Below, piece after piece: positions 17,063 through 25,604 of a DNA stretch of 64,000 nucleotides. Under the pieces are notes generated by a model that was not told the DNA's origin, did not search any database, and saw nothing but the letters and a program-made list of their open reading frames with translations. The stretch's first letter is position 1. Each line of letters starts with the position of its first letter. Location: the NCBI GenBank assembly GCA_964242305.1, contig CAXTBB010000023.1, positions 1-64,000 on the forward strand, read 5' to 3'. The DNA is from DATLGB01 sp964242305. Lineage in GTDB: Bacteria; Actinomycetota; Thermoleophilia; Solirubrobacterales; Solirubrobacteraceae. Position numbers and translations under genes: made by a program.

Positions 17063-17144
17063 CGCCTTCGCGGGACTGAGGGGACAGTCCCCTCAGTCCC
17101 ACCAGCGGGACTCAGGGGACAGTCCCCTCAGTCCCGCGAAGGCG
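17063..17144. repeat. 82-bp nested palindromic element inside the permease gene
   Basis: Two 29-bp palindromes (17072-17100 and 17107-17135) sit 6 bp apart. Each has the core GGGGACAGTCCCC. The first is a perfect dyad; the second differs at one base. The pair is enclosed by CGCCTTCGC (17063-17071) and GCGAAGGCG (17136-17144), so the whole unit is itself almost a perfect dyad. It is translated in frame as a hydrophilic loop (RGQSPQSHQRDSGDSPLS). It looks like a REP/MITE-type mobile palindrome that entered the gene without breaking it. Confidence 0.8.
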
Positions 17145-17446
17145 GGCGCAGGGTGCGTCGCAGTCGTCGTCGCTGCCGTGCTGGTGGTGGTGCTGCGGGA
17201 GCCGGCGCTGCCGGTGCTCGCCCTCGGCCTCGTTGCTGCCGCACTCAGCCTCGACCTCCGGACCGCGGTCGCCACCGTCGGACCGCGCTCTCTCGTCGCC
17301 CTCTTCACCGCGGCCGTGGCGGTAGGAACGCTGGCGCGCGGCATCGATCTCACCGTCGATGCCGGTCGTACGGCGACGGCAGCAATCGGGGCCGCGACAA
17401 GCGTCACCATCAACAACCTCCCCGCCGCCTCGCTGTTGTCCGCCAA

Positions 17447-17459
17447 CCCCCCCCCCCCC
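17447..17459 (+). repeat. Poly-C tract of 13 bases
   Basis: Thirteen consecutive C residues, followed by A and four more C, lie in the region coding for the last third of the permease. The length puts upstream and downstream coding in different frames. Such tracts slip easily during replication and during sequencing, so both phase variation and a base-call error explain it. Confidence 0.9.
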
Positions 17460-17646
17460 ACCCCGAGGCGCTGCTGATCGGCCTCAACCTCGGCCCCAAC
17501 CTGGCCGTGACCGGATCGCTGAGCGCGCTGATCTGGTGGCGCGCGGCGACCCGCCTCGGCGCACGACCGAGTGCGGTGCGCTACACGTTGATCGGCGCGC
17601 CGCTCGCGCTCGTCGCGATCGCGCTGACCACGCTGACCGTGCCCGC

Positions 17647-18237
17647 ATGACCGCCGTCGCACCCTTCTCATTCTCCGCGCACCCCCTCCCGCCCGCGGTG
17701 CGCGAGCGCGTCGTCGGCTCGTCCTGGCACACGGGCTGCCCGGTCGCGCTGGCGGACCTGCGCTACCTGCGCATCGCCTACCGCCGCTTCGACGGCGGCA
17801 CCCGCCGCGGCGAGATGATCGTCAACGCAGACGCGGTCCCCGCCGTCCGGCGGAGCTTCGCTCGCCTGTACCGCAAGAACGTCCCGATCCGCCGGATGCG
17901 GCTGGTCGACGCCTATGGCGCCAGCGACTACCGCTCGATCGAGGCCGACAACACGTCGTCCTTCAACTGCCGCCGCGCGACCGGCTCGACCACCTGGTCC
18001 CAGCACGCCTACGGCCGCGCGATCGACGTCAACCCGATCGAGAACCCCTACGTCTACGCGGACGGGACCACCTCGCACCCCGCCTCGAAGCCGTACCTGG
18101 ATCGCTCCAAGCACCGCCGCGGGATGGCCGTCCCCGGCGGCAAGCTGGTCCGCGCCTTCTCGGCCCAGGGCTGGGGTTGGGGCGGCACCTGGTCCCCCGC
18201 TCGCGATTACCAACACTTCTCGGCTACCGGGCGCTAA
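17647..18237 (+). CDS. M15-family peptidase (D-Ala-D-Ala carboxypeptidase type)
   Basis: 196 residues; the ATG overlaps the permease stop (ATGA). The zinc site of M15 peptidases is visible as SQHAYGRAIDVNP (His and Asp ligands) and DYQHFSATGR at the end (third ligand His). RRMRLVDAYGASDYRSIEADNTSSFNC is the conserved run ahead of the first ligand. No signal peptide is seen, unusual for a wall hydrolase, but MTAVAPFSFSAHPLPP could be a non-classical start. It probably cleaves peptidoglycan stem peptides. Coupling to the permease looks positional rather than functional. Confidence 0.85.
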   Translation: MTAVAPFSFSAHPLPPAVRERVVGSSWHTGCPVALADLRYLRIAYRRFDGGTRRGEMIVNADAVPAVRRSFARLYRKNVPIRRMRLVDAYGASDYRSIEADNTSSFNCRRATGSTTWSQHAYGRAIDVNPIENPYVYADGTTSHPASKPYLDRSKHRRGMAVPGGKLVRAFSAQGWGWGGTWSPARDYQHFSATGR

Positions 18238-18249
18238 TAGCCTTCCCGG

Positions 18250-20040
18250 ATGGACGAAGGCCAGGCGATCCTCGCCGCCGGCGCGCTGCTGGCGGCTGCA
18301 CTTGGGGCTTCCCTGCTGGCCGGCCGCATCCGCGTCCCCGGCCTGGTCCTGTTCCTCGGGCTGGGCATGGTGCTCGGCTCGGACGGCCTCGGCTGGATCC
18401 ACTTCGACGACTACGCGGACGCGCGGGTCGTCGGCATCATCGCGCTGGCGCTGATCCTGTTCGAGGGCGGGCTCGCGGCCGGCTTCGACGAGATCCGCCC
18501 CGTGCTGCTGCCGTCGGCGTCGCTGGCCGTGGTCGGCACGGTGGCCACCGCCGTCGTGGCCGGGCTGGCGGCCGCCTGGCTGTTCGACCTGACCATCCTC
18601 GAAGGGCTGCTGCTCGGCTCCATCCTCGCTTCCACGGACGGCGCCGCCGTGTTCGCGATCCTGCGCGGCTCGACCCTGCGCCGCCGCCTCGCGCGCACGC
18701 TGGAGGGCGAGGCCGGCTTCAACGACCCCGTCGCCGTCCTGCTCGTGCTCGGCTTCATCGACTGGATCCAGAAGCCCGACTACGGCATCGGCGACATGGC
18801 GGTCCTGTTCGTGGAGGAGATCGGCATCGGCCTGGTCGTCGGCGTCGCGGTCGGCTGGCTCGGCATCCAGGGTCTGCGCCGGACGCGGCTCGCCTCCGCC
18901 GGCCTCTATCCCGTCGCCTCGCTGGCCATCGCCGGCGTGGCCTTCGGCGCCGCCGACGTCCTGCACGGCTCCGGCTTCCTGGCCGTCTACCTGGCCGGGC
19001 TCGCGCTCGGGTCGGCGCAGATCCCCGCGAAGCGCACGATCATCACCTTCCACGGCGGGATGGGCTGGCTGGCCCAGGTGGTCATGTTCCTCGCGCTCGG
19101 GCTGCTGGTGTTCCCGTCCCAGCTCGGCGACGTCGTGCTGGAGGGGTCGGTGCTGGCGATCATCGTCGTCGCGGTCGCGCGCCCGCTGGGGGTGTTCGCG
19201 TCGACGCTCGGGATGGGGTTCGGGGTGGCCGAGCGCGTCGTGCTCGGCTGGGCCGGCCTGCGCGGCGCGGTGCCCGTGGTGCTGGCCACGTTCCCCCTCA
19301 CCGAACACGTCCCCGACAGCCTCGAGTTCTTCAACATCGTCTTCTTCGCGGTGCTCGTGTCGACCGTCGTGCAGGGGACGACGTTCGAGGCGCTCGCCCA
19401 CCGGCTGAAGGTGACCACGAACGAGGCCGCGCTCCCGGAGACGCTGCTGGACGTCGGCGCGGTCCGCCGGCTCGGCGCCGAGGTGATCGAGTTCCCCGTC
19501 GAGCGCGGTCACGCCATCACCGGGCACCGCGTGCGGGAGACCGGGCTGCCGCGCGACGCTCTGCTGAACGTGATCATCCGCGGCGAGCAGGCGATCCTGC
19601 CGCGCGGCTCGACGATGATCGAGGCGGGCGACCGGCTGCACCTGCTCGTCCGCCAAGAGGCGAGCGTCGAGCTGCGCGCGCTGCTGGAGCGCTGGCAGAC
19701 CGGTCCCGTCGGTCCGCCCGAGCGCGTCCGGCCGCCGCTGCGCACGTCGCCGTCGCCGCTGTCGATGCGGCCCTGGGACGACGCCGACGGCGACCCGTCC
19801 GCGCCCACGAGCATCCGCGACGTCGAGGTCCTCGACCGGCTGCTCACCCGCCGCGACGGGACACCCGGCGCGCTGGTCGCGCTCGCCGACGGCCGCTACG
19901 CGTTCACGGGCGCGATCCTGTGCGTGGGCAACCGGACCGGCACGCTCGACGCCGCCCGCCGGCAACTGCGGAGCGCCGGCGACGATTCCGAGCGGGCCTG
20001 GTGGCGCAACGTGATTGGCGCTCTGGCCGCGCCTCAGTGA
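18250..20040 (+). CDS. Potassium/proton antiporter, CPA1/NhaP2 (CvrA) type
   Basis: 596 residues. The first 390 residues contain about 12 membrane helices with the Na+/H+ exchanger signatures LILFEGGLAAGFDEI, LGSILASTDGAAVFAILRG and EGEAGFNDPVAVLLVLGF, the acidic residues expected for cation exchange. A TrkA-C (RCK_C) domain follows near 410-475 (VIEFPVERGHAITGHRVRETGLPRDA to RLHLLVRQE). The extra C-terminal 100 residues resemble the tail domain of NhaP2/CvrA proteins. It probably exports K+ in exchange for H+ under low osmolarity or high pH. No SD; TAATAG lies 10-15 nt before the ATG. Confidence 0.9.
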   Translation: MDEGQAILAAGALLAAALGASLLAGRIRVPGLVLFLGLGMVLGSDGLGWIHFDDYADARVVGIIALALILFEGGLAAGFDEIRPVLLPSASLAVVGTVATAVVAGLAAAWLFDLTILEGLLLGSILASTDGAAVFAILRGSTLRRRLARTLEGEAGFNDPVAVLLVLGFIDWIQKPDYGIGDMAVLFVEEIGIGLVVGVAVGWLGIQGLRRTRLASAGLYPVASLAIAGVAFGAADVLHGSGFLAVYLAGLALGSAQIPAKRTIITFHGGMGWLAQVVMFLALGLLVFPSQLGDVVLEGSVLAIIVVAVARPLGVFASTLGMGFGVAERVVLGWAGLRGAVPVVLATFPLTEHVPDSLEFFNIVFFAVLVSTVVQGTTFEALAHRLKVTTNEAALPETLLDVGAVRRLGAEVIEFPVERGHAITGHRVRETGLPRDALLNVIIRGEQAILPRGSTMIEAGDRLHLLVRQEASVELRALLERWQTGPVGPPERVRPPLRTSPSPLSMRPWDDADGDPSAPTSIRDVEVLDRLLTRRDGTPGALVALADGRYAFTGAILCVGNRTGTLDAARRQLRSAGDDSERAWWRNVIGALAAPQ

Positions 20041-20076
20041 GTGACGTCGTCCAGGCCGAAGGCCGGCCGGACGAAA

Positions 20077-20082
20077 TAGTCT
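20077..20082 (+). promoter_or_regulatory. Predicted -10 element of the GMC oxidoreductase gene
   Basis: TAGTCT ends 6 nt before the ATG at 20089 and there is no Shine-Dalgarno, consistent with leaderless transcription. The 48 bp between the antiporter stop and this ATG hold no other signal. Confidence 0.5.
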
Positions 20083-20088
20083 GTCTCC

Positions 20089-22089
20089 ATGCCATTCACG
20101 GACGACCAGCGCGACGTCCTCCGCGCGGTCTGCGACACCTTCGTCCCGTCCCTCGAGCACGCGCCCGACCCGCACGGCTTCTGGGTACGGGCGGCCAGCG
20201 ACATGGGCGCCGACCTGGCCATCGAGGCGATGCTGGCCGAGCTGCCGCCGGAGCACATGGCCGGCGTGGCGATGCTGCTCGACGCCCTCGACGCCCAGAG
20301 CTTCCTCAGGGCGTCCCGGCTCTCGCGCGAGCAGATCATCCGCACGACGTCGCTGGCCAATCGCGACGCCGCGGCCGGCCTCGCCGCGCTCGGCGGGCTG
20401 ACCATGCTGATCGTCTACGCGGGGGTCGACCCCGCGACGGGGCAGAACCCGAACTGGCCGGTGTTCGGCTTCCCGGGCGCGCTGTCGGCGCCGCCGGACG
20501 CCGAGAAGACGATCGTCCCGCTGGCGGTCGACGGGGACACGGAGCTCGAAGCGGACGTCTGCATCGTCGGCTCAGGCGCGGGCGGCGGCGTCATCGCGGC
20601 CCAGCTCGCGCAGCGCGGCCTGCGCGTCGTCGTGCTCGAGGCGGGCGGCTACTTCAACGAGGCGGACTTCGTGCAGTCGGAGCTGTGGGCGTACCAGAAC
20701 CTGTTCTGGCGCGGCGGTCCCCAGGCCAGCGCCGACCAGAACATCTCCATCCAGGCCGGGGCCTGCCTGGGCGGCGGCACCGTCGTCAACTGGACCAACT
20801 CGCTGAAGACGAAGCCGTGGGTGCGCGAGCAGTGGGCGCGCGAGTTCGGCCTCGAGGACGTCGGCACGGACGAGTGGGACCGTCACATCGACGCGATCTG
20901 GGAGCGCATCACCGTCAACGACGAGTGCTCGGACCTGAACGTCCCGCACCAGCGCATGCGCGCGGGCGCCGAGGCGCTCGGCTGGAACTTCACGCTCACC
21001 AATCGGAACACCGATCGCGCGCGCTACGACGCGGAGACGGCCGGCTACATGGGCTTCGGCGACCAGTCGGGCGCCAAGCAGTCGACCATGAAGACCTACC
21101 TGCAGGATGCCTTCGACGCGGGCGCGTCGATCGTCGTCAACACGATGGCCCTGAAGGTGCTGACCGCGGACGGGCAGGCCGCCGGCGTCGCCGCGCTGCA
21201 CACGCCGACCGGGGCCAACGTGCTCGTCCACGCGCCGCACGTCGTGGTCGCCGCCGGCGCGCTGGAGTCCCCGGCGCTGCTGCTGCGCTCGGAGATCGGC
21301 GGGCCGGCGGTGGGACGCAACCTGCGCCTGCACCCGTGCAGCGCCACGATGGGCGTCTACGCGGAGGAGACCCGGCCCTGGTGGGGCCCGCCGCACCCGG
21401 GGCTGATCGACCAGTTCGCGTCCGGCCTCGACGGTGACGGGTACGGCTTCCTCATCGAGGGCGTCCAGTTCACGACGGGCGTCGGCGCCGGCGCGGTCCC
21501 GTGGGAGGGCGGCGCCGAGCACAAGGCGGCGCTGGAGGAGTTCCCCCACATCGCCACCTTCATCGGCCTGGTCCGCGACCACGGCGCCGGCCGGGTGGTG
21601 CTCGGCGACGACGCGATGGGGGTGGTCGAGTACGCGCTCACCGACCCGGTCGACGTCGCCACCATGCGCCGGGCGGTGGAGGCGCAGGTGCGGCTCCACC
21701 ATGCCGCGGGCGCGTCGAAGATCGCCGTCCTGGCCACCGGCTCGCCGACCTGGCACCGCGGCGAGGACGACCTCGAGGCGTTCCTGGCCAAGGTCGCGCG
21801 CATCCCGCTGCGGGCGGGCGGCATGCGGATGTTCGCCGCGCACCAGATGGGCTCGTGCCGGATGGGGACCGACCCCGCCGAGTCGGTGGCCAACCCGCAC
21901 GGCGAGCTGCACGACACCCGCGGCGTCTGGATCGGCGACGCGAGCGCGTTCCCGACCCCCAGCGGCACCAACCCGATGATCACGATCATGGCGCTCGCCC
22001 ACCGGACCGCGGAGCGCATCACTCCGTCTTCGCCTTCGGCGGCAACAAGTACAGGCGCCGCTTCCGCGCGCATCGTCCAGGAGGCGTAG
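20089..22089 (+). CDS. GMC-family FAD oxidoreductase with N-terminal extension
   Basis: 666 residues. Residues 1-130 (FTDDQRDVLRAVCDTFVPS to VDPATGQNPNWPVFG) resemble gluconate-2-dehydrogenase subunit 3, here fused to the flavin subunit. The FAD motif VCIVGSGAGGGVIAAQLAQRG begins near 157, LGGGTVVNWTNSLKTKPWVR is the GMC active-site approach, and the end has HQMGSCRMG and PSGTNPMITIMALAHRTAERI, the GMC C-terminal signature. This class oxidises alcohols, including long-chain fatty alcohols. The adjoining aldehyde dehydrogenase (4 nt downstream) would take the aldehyde product, giving an alcohol-to-acid pair. Confidence 0.9.
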   Translation: MPFTDDQRDVLRAVCDTFVPSLEHAPDPHGFWVRAASDMGADLAIEAMLAELPPEHMAGVAMLLDALDAQSFLRASRLSREQIIRTTSLANRDAAAGLAALGGLTMLIVYAGVDPATGQNPNWPVFGFPGALSAPPDAEKTIVPLAVDGDTELEADVCIVGSGAGGGVIAAQLAQRGLRVVVLEAGGYFNEADFVQSELWAYQNLFWRGGPQASADQNISIQAGACLGGGTVVNWTNSLKTKPWVREQWAREFGLEDVGTDEWDRHIDAIWERITVNDECSDLNVPHQRMRAGAEALGWNFTLTNRNTDRARYDAETAGYMGFGDQSGAKQSTMKTYLQDAFDAGASIVVNTMALKVLTADGQAAGVAALHTPTGANVLVHAPHVVVAAGALESPALLLRSEIGGPAVGRNLRLHPCSATMGVYAEETRPWWGPPHPGLIDQFASGLDGDGYGFLIEGVQFTTGVGAGAVPWEGGAEHKAALEEFPHIATFIGLVRDHGAGRVVLGDDAMGVVEYALTDPVDVATMRRAVEAQVRLHHAAGASKIAVLATGSPTWHRGEDDLEAFLAKVARIPLRAGGMRMFAAHQMGSCRMGTDPAESVANPHGELHDTRGVWIGDASAFPTPSGTNPMITIMALAHRTAERITPSSPSAATSTGAASARIVQEA

Positions 22090-22093
22090 AGCA

Positions 22094-23521
<1,428 letters not shown>

Positions 23522-23522
23522 G

Positions 23523-23936
23523 TCAGTCACCGGCGGCCTCCTCCTCGAGCCGAGCGCGGATCTCGTCCGGGAGCGGCTGCGCCGTCTGGGCGCTGTAGTC
23601 GAAGCCGACCAGCACGCCGTAGCCCTCGGCGACCTGGCGGTCCTCCACGCGCATGTCGAACGGCACCCGGAAGGACGAGCGGCGGACGTCGGCGACCGAG
23701 CAGGCGATCGCGACCGACTCGTCGTAGCGCACCGGCGCGCGGTAGTTGATGTGGCACTCGGCGAAGATGAGGCCGAAGCCGTCCGACTCGGGCTCGGCGG
23801 GCGTGTGCGTCGGGATCAGGTGGCGCAGGTAGGAGATGCGGGCGGTCTCGAAGAAGCGCAGGAAGACCACGTTGTTGAGATGCCGCATGGCGTCGAGGTC
23901 GCCGAAGCGGACCCGCTCGATGTGCACGAAGCTCAA
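23523..23936 (-). CDS. Acyl-CoA thioesterase (hotdog fold, 4HBT type)
   Basis: About 137 residues. FGDLDAMRHLNNVVFLRFFETARISYL is the 4HBT signature with the catalytic Asp early in the run. The later strands (INYRAPVRYDESVAIACSV, RRSSFRVPFDMRVEDRQVAEGYGVLV) complete the hotdog. I place the start at TTG 23936, which overlaps the AlgH stop as TTGA; a GTG at 23927 is the alternative, and the ATG further upstream would add a long non-homologous extension inside algH. It hydrolyses acyl-CoA thioesters; chain length is not predictable. Confidence 0.85.
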   Translation of the reverse strand: MSFVHIERVRFGDLDAMRHLNNVVFLRFFETARISYLRHLIPTHTPAEPESDGFGLIFAECHINYRAPVRYDESVAIACSVADVRRSSFRVPFDMRVEDRQVAEGYGVLVGFDYSAQTAQPLPDEIRARLEEEAAGD

Positions 23937-24490
23937 TTCGTGCTCGGGTCGAGCGGCATCCGGGCGACGATGGCGAGCTGGCCGCCCTGGCGCTCGAGCA
24001 CCCGCCGCCACAGGGAGGGCGCGTCCTCGTCGAAGACGTCGTCGGCGACCGCGTCGACGACGATCCAGTCGTCGCGGTCGAGCTCGGACTCGAGCTGACC
24101 GGGCCCCCAGCCGGCGTAGCCGGCGAACACGCGCGCGCGACGCAGGGGGGAGTGCTCGGGGAGGTGATCGGGCTCCTCCTCGTCCTCGAGGGCGAGGAAG
24201 CCGACGTCGGCCGTGACGAGCTGCGGCGCCTCGGCCGGGATCAGGTACTCGGCCAGCACCAGGACCGCCGAGGGCTGGACGGGACCGCCGACGTGGACGG
24301 CGTCCTCGGCGCCCGTGAGCTCCTCGAGGTCCGGCACCGCTTCGCCGACCGTGGTGTCGCTCGGCCGGTTGAGGACGACGCCCAGCGCGCCCTCGTCGTT
24401 GTGCTCGCCGACCAGCACCACCGTCCGCTGGAAGTTGGGATCCTCCAAGGTGGGACCCGCGATGAGCAACTGGCCTCGCAGGGAGTCCAT
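23933..24490 (-). CDS. YqgE/AlgH family protein (UPF0301)
   Basis: 185 residues beginning MDSLRGQLLIAGPTLEDPNFQRTVV, the hallmark N-terminus of the family. LVGEHNDEGALGVVLNRPSD, VHVGGPVQP and FAGYAGWGPGQLESELDRDDWIV are the other conserved blocks. The biochemical role is not settled. An internal VGFLALEDEEEPDHLPEHSPL acidic insert varies between members. TAACCT ends 8 nt upstream of the ATG. Its TGA overlaps the TTG of the thioesterase, so the two are coupled. Confidence 0.92.
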   Translation of the reverse strand: MDSLRGQLLIAGPTLEDPNFQRTVVLVGEHNDEGALGVVLNRPSDTTVGEAVPDLEELTGAEDAVHVGGPVQPSAVLVLAEYLIPAEAPQLVTADVGFLALEDEEEPDHLPEHSPLRRARVFAGYAGWGPGQLESELDRDDWIVVDAVADDVFDEDAPSLWRRVLERQGGQLAIVARMPLDPSTN

Positions 24491-24498
24491 CGCCGCAG

Positions 24499-24504
24499 AG
24501 GTTA
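24499..24504 (-). promoter_or_regulatory. Predicted -10 element of the yqgE/algH gene
   Basis: TAACCT on the minus strand ends 8 nt before the ATG at 24490. It overlaps the stop region of the upstream minus-strand small gene, so AlgH and the thioesterase may have their own leaderless promoter. Confidence 0.5.
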
Positions 24505-24801
24505 GTGCGGCGCCTCGTCTTCCTCCGGATCGCTGACGGCGGTGCCGACGGACAGCGCGGTGTGCCGCGGGACGCGCGCCCGCCCGAGCTCGATGCGGCG
24601 CTTGAGGGCGGCGGCCGACGGTCCGACGACAGCGCGCTCGGGAGCGCTGAAGCCGGGCCATGCGGAGCGCAGGTCGTCCAGCGCCAGGGCCGCGCGGTCG
24701 AACGCCTCCGTGGCCGTCTGCCAGGCCGACTCGTCCACCGCGGCGTCCGCCGCCTCCAGCTCGAGCGAGGCGTCCGCGAGCGTCTTCAGGTGTGCGCTCA
24801 T
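24502..24801 (-). CDS. Small helical hypothetical protein, 99 residues
   Basis: MSAHLKTLADASLELEAAD through WQTATEAFDRAALALDDLRSAW is strongly amphipathic and helical, followed by a polar tail ending DPEEDEAPH. No catalytic motif or membrane segment is present. It is co-directional with algH, whose start lies 11 nt beyond its stop. The composition (Ala, Leu, Glu with regular spacing) argues for a real protein. Function unknown. Confidence 0.65.
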   Translation of the reverse strand: MSAHLKTLADASLELEAADAAVDESAWQTATEAFDRAALALDDLRSAWPGFSAPERAVVGPSAAALKRRIELGRARVPRHTALSVGTAVSDPEEDEAPH

Positions 24802-24848
24802 GAGGACGGGGAAGAATGGCGTACGGAGCGGACGGACGCCCGTTTATC

Positions 24849-24854
24849 TACTCT
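24849..24854 (+). promoter_or_regulatory. Predicted -10 element of the methyltransferase gene
   Basis: TACTCT ends 7 nt before the ATG at 24862; no Shine-Dalgarno is present. It lies in an unusually AT-rich stretch (CCGTTTATCTACTCTTC) for this genome. Confidence 0.5.
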
Positions 24855-24861
24855 TCGGCGC

Positions 24862-25545
24862 ATGCCGACCTTCACACAGGACAAGGCGCAGCAATCTGTC
24901 ACGTCGCTGACCGGGAAGGTCGCGTCGCCGTACAACCCCGGATCCCTGAGCGCGAAGGCCCGTGAGCGCCGCTGGGAGCTCTTCACGGAGCAGTATCCGG
25001 ACCTTCGCGAGATGACGGTCATCGACCTCGGCGGCGACCTCCGCGCCTGGATCTCGCGGTCGGTCCGGCCGGCGCGCCTGATCTCGCTGAACGTCTACGC
25101 CCAGGCGACCTCGGAGGACTGGGTGGAGACGGTCGTGGGCGACGCCTGCAACCTGCCCAAGCGCCTCCGCGGCGAGCGCGTGGACCTGGTGTTCTCGAAC
25201 TCGGTGATCGAGCACGTCGGCGGCGAGCAGCAACGGCGCGCGTTCGCGGCCTCGGTCCACGCCCTGGCGGACCGGCACTGGGTGCAGACGCCCTACCGCT
25301 ACTTCCCGATCGAGCCGCACTGGATGTTCCCCGGCTTCCAGTGGCTGCCGCTGCGGGCGAAGGCCGAGGTGGGCCGCCGCTGGCGTCACGGCAACCGGTA
25401 CAACGAGGATCTCGACGGGTCGGTGAAGAACGCGCTGTCGGTCGAGCTGCTGTCCAGGACGGCGATGCGCACGTACTTCCCCACGTCGGACATCCGCGCT
25501 GAGAAGATGTACGGCATGACGAAGTCCCTCATCGCAGTGCGCTGA
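24862..25545 (+). CDS. Class I SAM-dependent methyltransferase-like protein
   Basis: 227 residues from ATG 24862. VIDLGGDLRAWISRSVRPARLISLNVY corresponds to motif I of Rossmann methyltransferases, GDACNLPKRLRGERVDLVFSNSVIEHVG contains motifs II to IV, and the C-terminal YFPIEPHWMFPGFQWLPLRAKAEV resembles proteins that modify sugars or lipids. The first glycine-rich loop is DLGGD rather than the usual ExGxGxG, so binding of SAM is likely but not proven. It stands alone, convergent with nothing and divergent from the algH genes. Confidence 0.78.
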   Translation: MPTFTQDKAQQSVTSLTGKVASPYNPGSLSAKARERRWELFTEQYPDLREMTVIDLGGDLRAWISRSVRPARLISLNVYAQATSEDWVETVVGDACNLPKRLRGERVDLVFSNSVIEHVGGEQQRRAFAASVHALADRHWVQTPYRYFPIEPHWMFPGFQWLPLRAKAEVGRRWRHGNRYNEDLDGSVKNALSVELLSRTAMRTYFPTSDIRAEKMYGMTKSLIAVR

Positions 25546-25604
25546 GCGACTCCACCGCCTACACGGCGGGAGCCGTCCGGCCGGGACGGCAGACTGCCCG
25601 CCCC

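Larger units (their letters stand above)
16623..17650 (+). pseudogene. ArsB/NhaD-like anion permease, frameshifted at a C13 tract
   Basis: From ATG 16623 the frame encodes about ten membrane helices with the SLC13/ArsB-type segments NLDTAAAFMTPIMLYAARG, LPGSNLTNLLVEGG and SVTINNLPAASLLSAN. At a run of 13 C (17447-17459) the frame ends early as PPPPTPRRC. The correct continuation, HPEALLIGLNLGPNLAVTGSLSALIWW to TVPA, is in another frame and stops at 17650; 11 or 14 C would restore it. An 82-bp palindromic repeat is inserted in frame in the loop between the two halves. Members export arsenite or transport anions. It is either a sequencing slip, a dead gene or a phase-variable one. Confidence 0.8.

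Noticed and set aside
18177..21437. Plus-strand frame of 1086 codons across the antiporter and GMC genes
   Set aside because: It crosses gene boundaries, is Arg-rich without domains, and the overlapping real genes carry full signatures.
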